In this document: positions 6,308-6,350 of the stretch, one piece after another
How the letters are laid out: each line of letters begins with the position of its first letter
How positions within the stretch are numbered: position 1 is the stretch's first letter
Source of the DNA: an uncultured Porphyromonadaceae bacterium
GTDB taxonomy: Bacteria; Bacteroidota; Bacteroidia; Bacteroidales; Muribaculaceae
Direction: 5' to 3'
Length of the DNA: 6,350 nt
Assembly: GCA_902475285.1 (NCBI GenBank)
Contig: CABRZA010000141.1
Location: forward strand, 1-6,350
The notes under the pieces: model-generated
Seen by the model: the letters and a program-made list of their open reading frames with translations, nothing else
Database searches by the model: none
What the model was told of the DNA's origin: nothing
Translations under genes and position numbers: made by a program

Positions 6308-6350
6308 ATGACAAGCCCCCTCAGTCAATTTCGTGTTCTTGAGGCGGTGG
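6308..6350 (+). CDS. Start of an unidentified ORF, possibly a transposase (3' truncated by window)
   Basis: An ATG at 6308, two codons after an in-frame TAG (6302-6304), opens a frame that runs to the window end and reads MTSPLSQFRVLEAV. The 14 residues are too few to identify the family. A transposase is inferred only from its position, about 70 bp inside the edge of what looks like an insertion sequence that broke aspT. A LysR-like N-terminus is a weaker alternative. The opposite strand is also open over this stretch, so the coding strand is not certain. Confidence 0.35.
   Translation, partial: MTSPLSQFRVLEAV

Larger units (their letters stand above)
6236..6350 (+). mobile_element. Probable end of an insertion sequence (partial; continues beyond window)
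   Basis: Homology to AspT stops abruptly near 6233 and the sequence changes to visibly more AT-rich DNA that bears no resemblance to an AspT membrane domain. From about 6238 it begins ACTGTCCGCTAAA, then shows a subterminal hairpin (6260-6299) and a + strand reading frame opening at 6308. A terminal motif, a short leader with dyad symmetry and then an ORF within about 75 bp of the edge is the layout of an insertion-sequence left end. The exact edge, family and target duplication cannot be fixed because the other end is not in view. Alternatives are another kind of rearrangement or a chimeric assembly. Confidence 0.5.

Noticed and set aside
6236..6349. An open - strand frame entering from the window edge in phase with aspT and ending at two TAA codons (ends GLTDLWFSGQ)
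   Set aside because: It is in the AspT frame but is polar rather than a membrane helix, so it is not the missing half of AspT. It may be an antisense frame within the mobile element; there is too little sequence to call it a gene.
1..6350. tRNA, rRNA, CRISPR arrays, riboswitches and prophage genes
   Set aside because: No tRNA cloverleaf, regularly spaced repeats, recognisable aptamer or phage module was seen by eye. Nearly all of the window is accounted for by coding sequence.

Overview
The window looks like chromosomal DNA from a gut-type member of the Bacteroidales, possibly a Muribaculaceae-like organism. The reasons are two Bacteroidetes -7 promoter boxes (TAnnTTTG) in the only divergent intergenic region, A-rich translation starts without Shine-Dalgarno sequences, GC-rich codon use, and a gene content of pta-ackA plus an aspartate decarboxylase/antiporter pair typical of anaerobic gut Bacteroidota. 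The family assignment is inference; no rRNA or other phylogenetic marker is present.

Layout, left to right. (1) Positions 2-451, + strand: the tail of an unidentified membrane protein abuts (TGA then ATG, no gap) a small three-helix membrane protein of the GlsB/YeaQ/YmgE type. (2) A strong hairpin lies between convergent genes. (3) 527-1021, - strand: a YfcE-type metallophosphoesterase. (4) 1038-1076: a near-perfect inverted repeat that carries both outward-facing promoters. (5) 1116-3342, + strand: a pta-ackA operon with a 7-nt gap. (6) 3370-3406: a second hairpin between convergent genes. (7) 6232-3430, - strand: aspT (aspartate:alanine antiporter), then aspD (aspartate 4-decarboxylase), 19 nt apart. 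aspT has lost its N-terminal membrane half. (8) About 6236-6350: sequence unrelated to aspT, with a hairpin and the start of a + strand reading frame. It is best explained as the end of an insertion sequence that interrupted aspT. No gene-free stretch exceeds 300 bases.

How the genes fit together: Pta and AckA convert acetyl-CoA to acetate with substrate-level ATP synthesis. Intact AspT-AspD would import aspartate, decarboxylate it to alanine with consumption of a cytoplasmic proton, and export alanine, yielding proton motive force. Both are energy-conserving fermentation modules, placed tail to tail. In this genome the second appears broken at the transporter, leaving aspD as an intracellular enzyme whose native promoter is also probably separated from it.

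I see no wholly new system. The observations most worth checking are the broken aspT with its mobile-element junction, the symmetric divergent promoter, and the subterminal hairpin of the putative insertion sequence.
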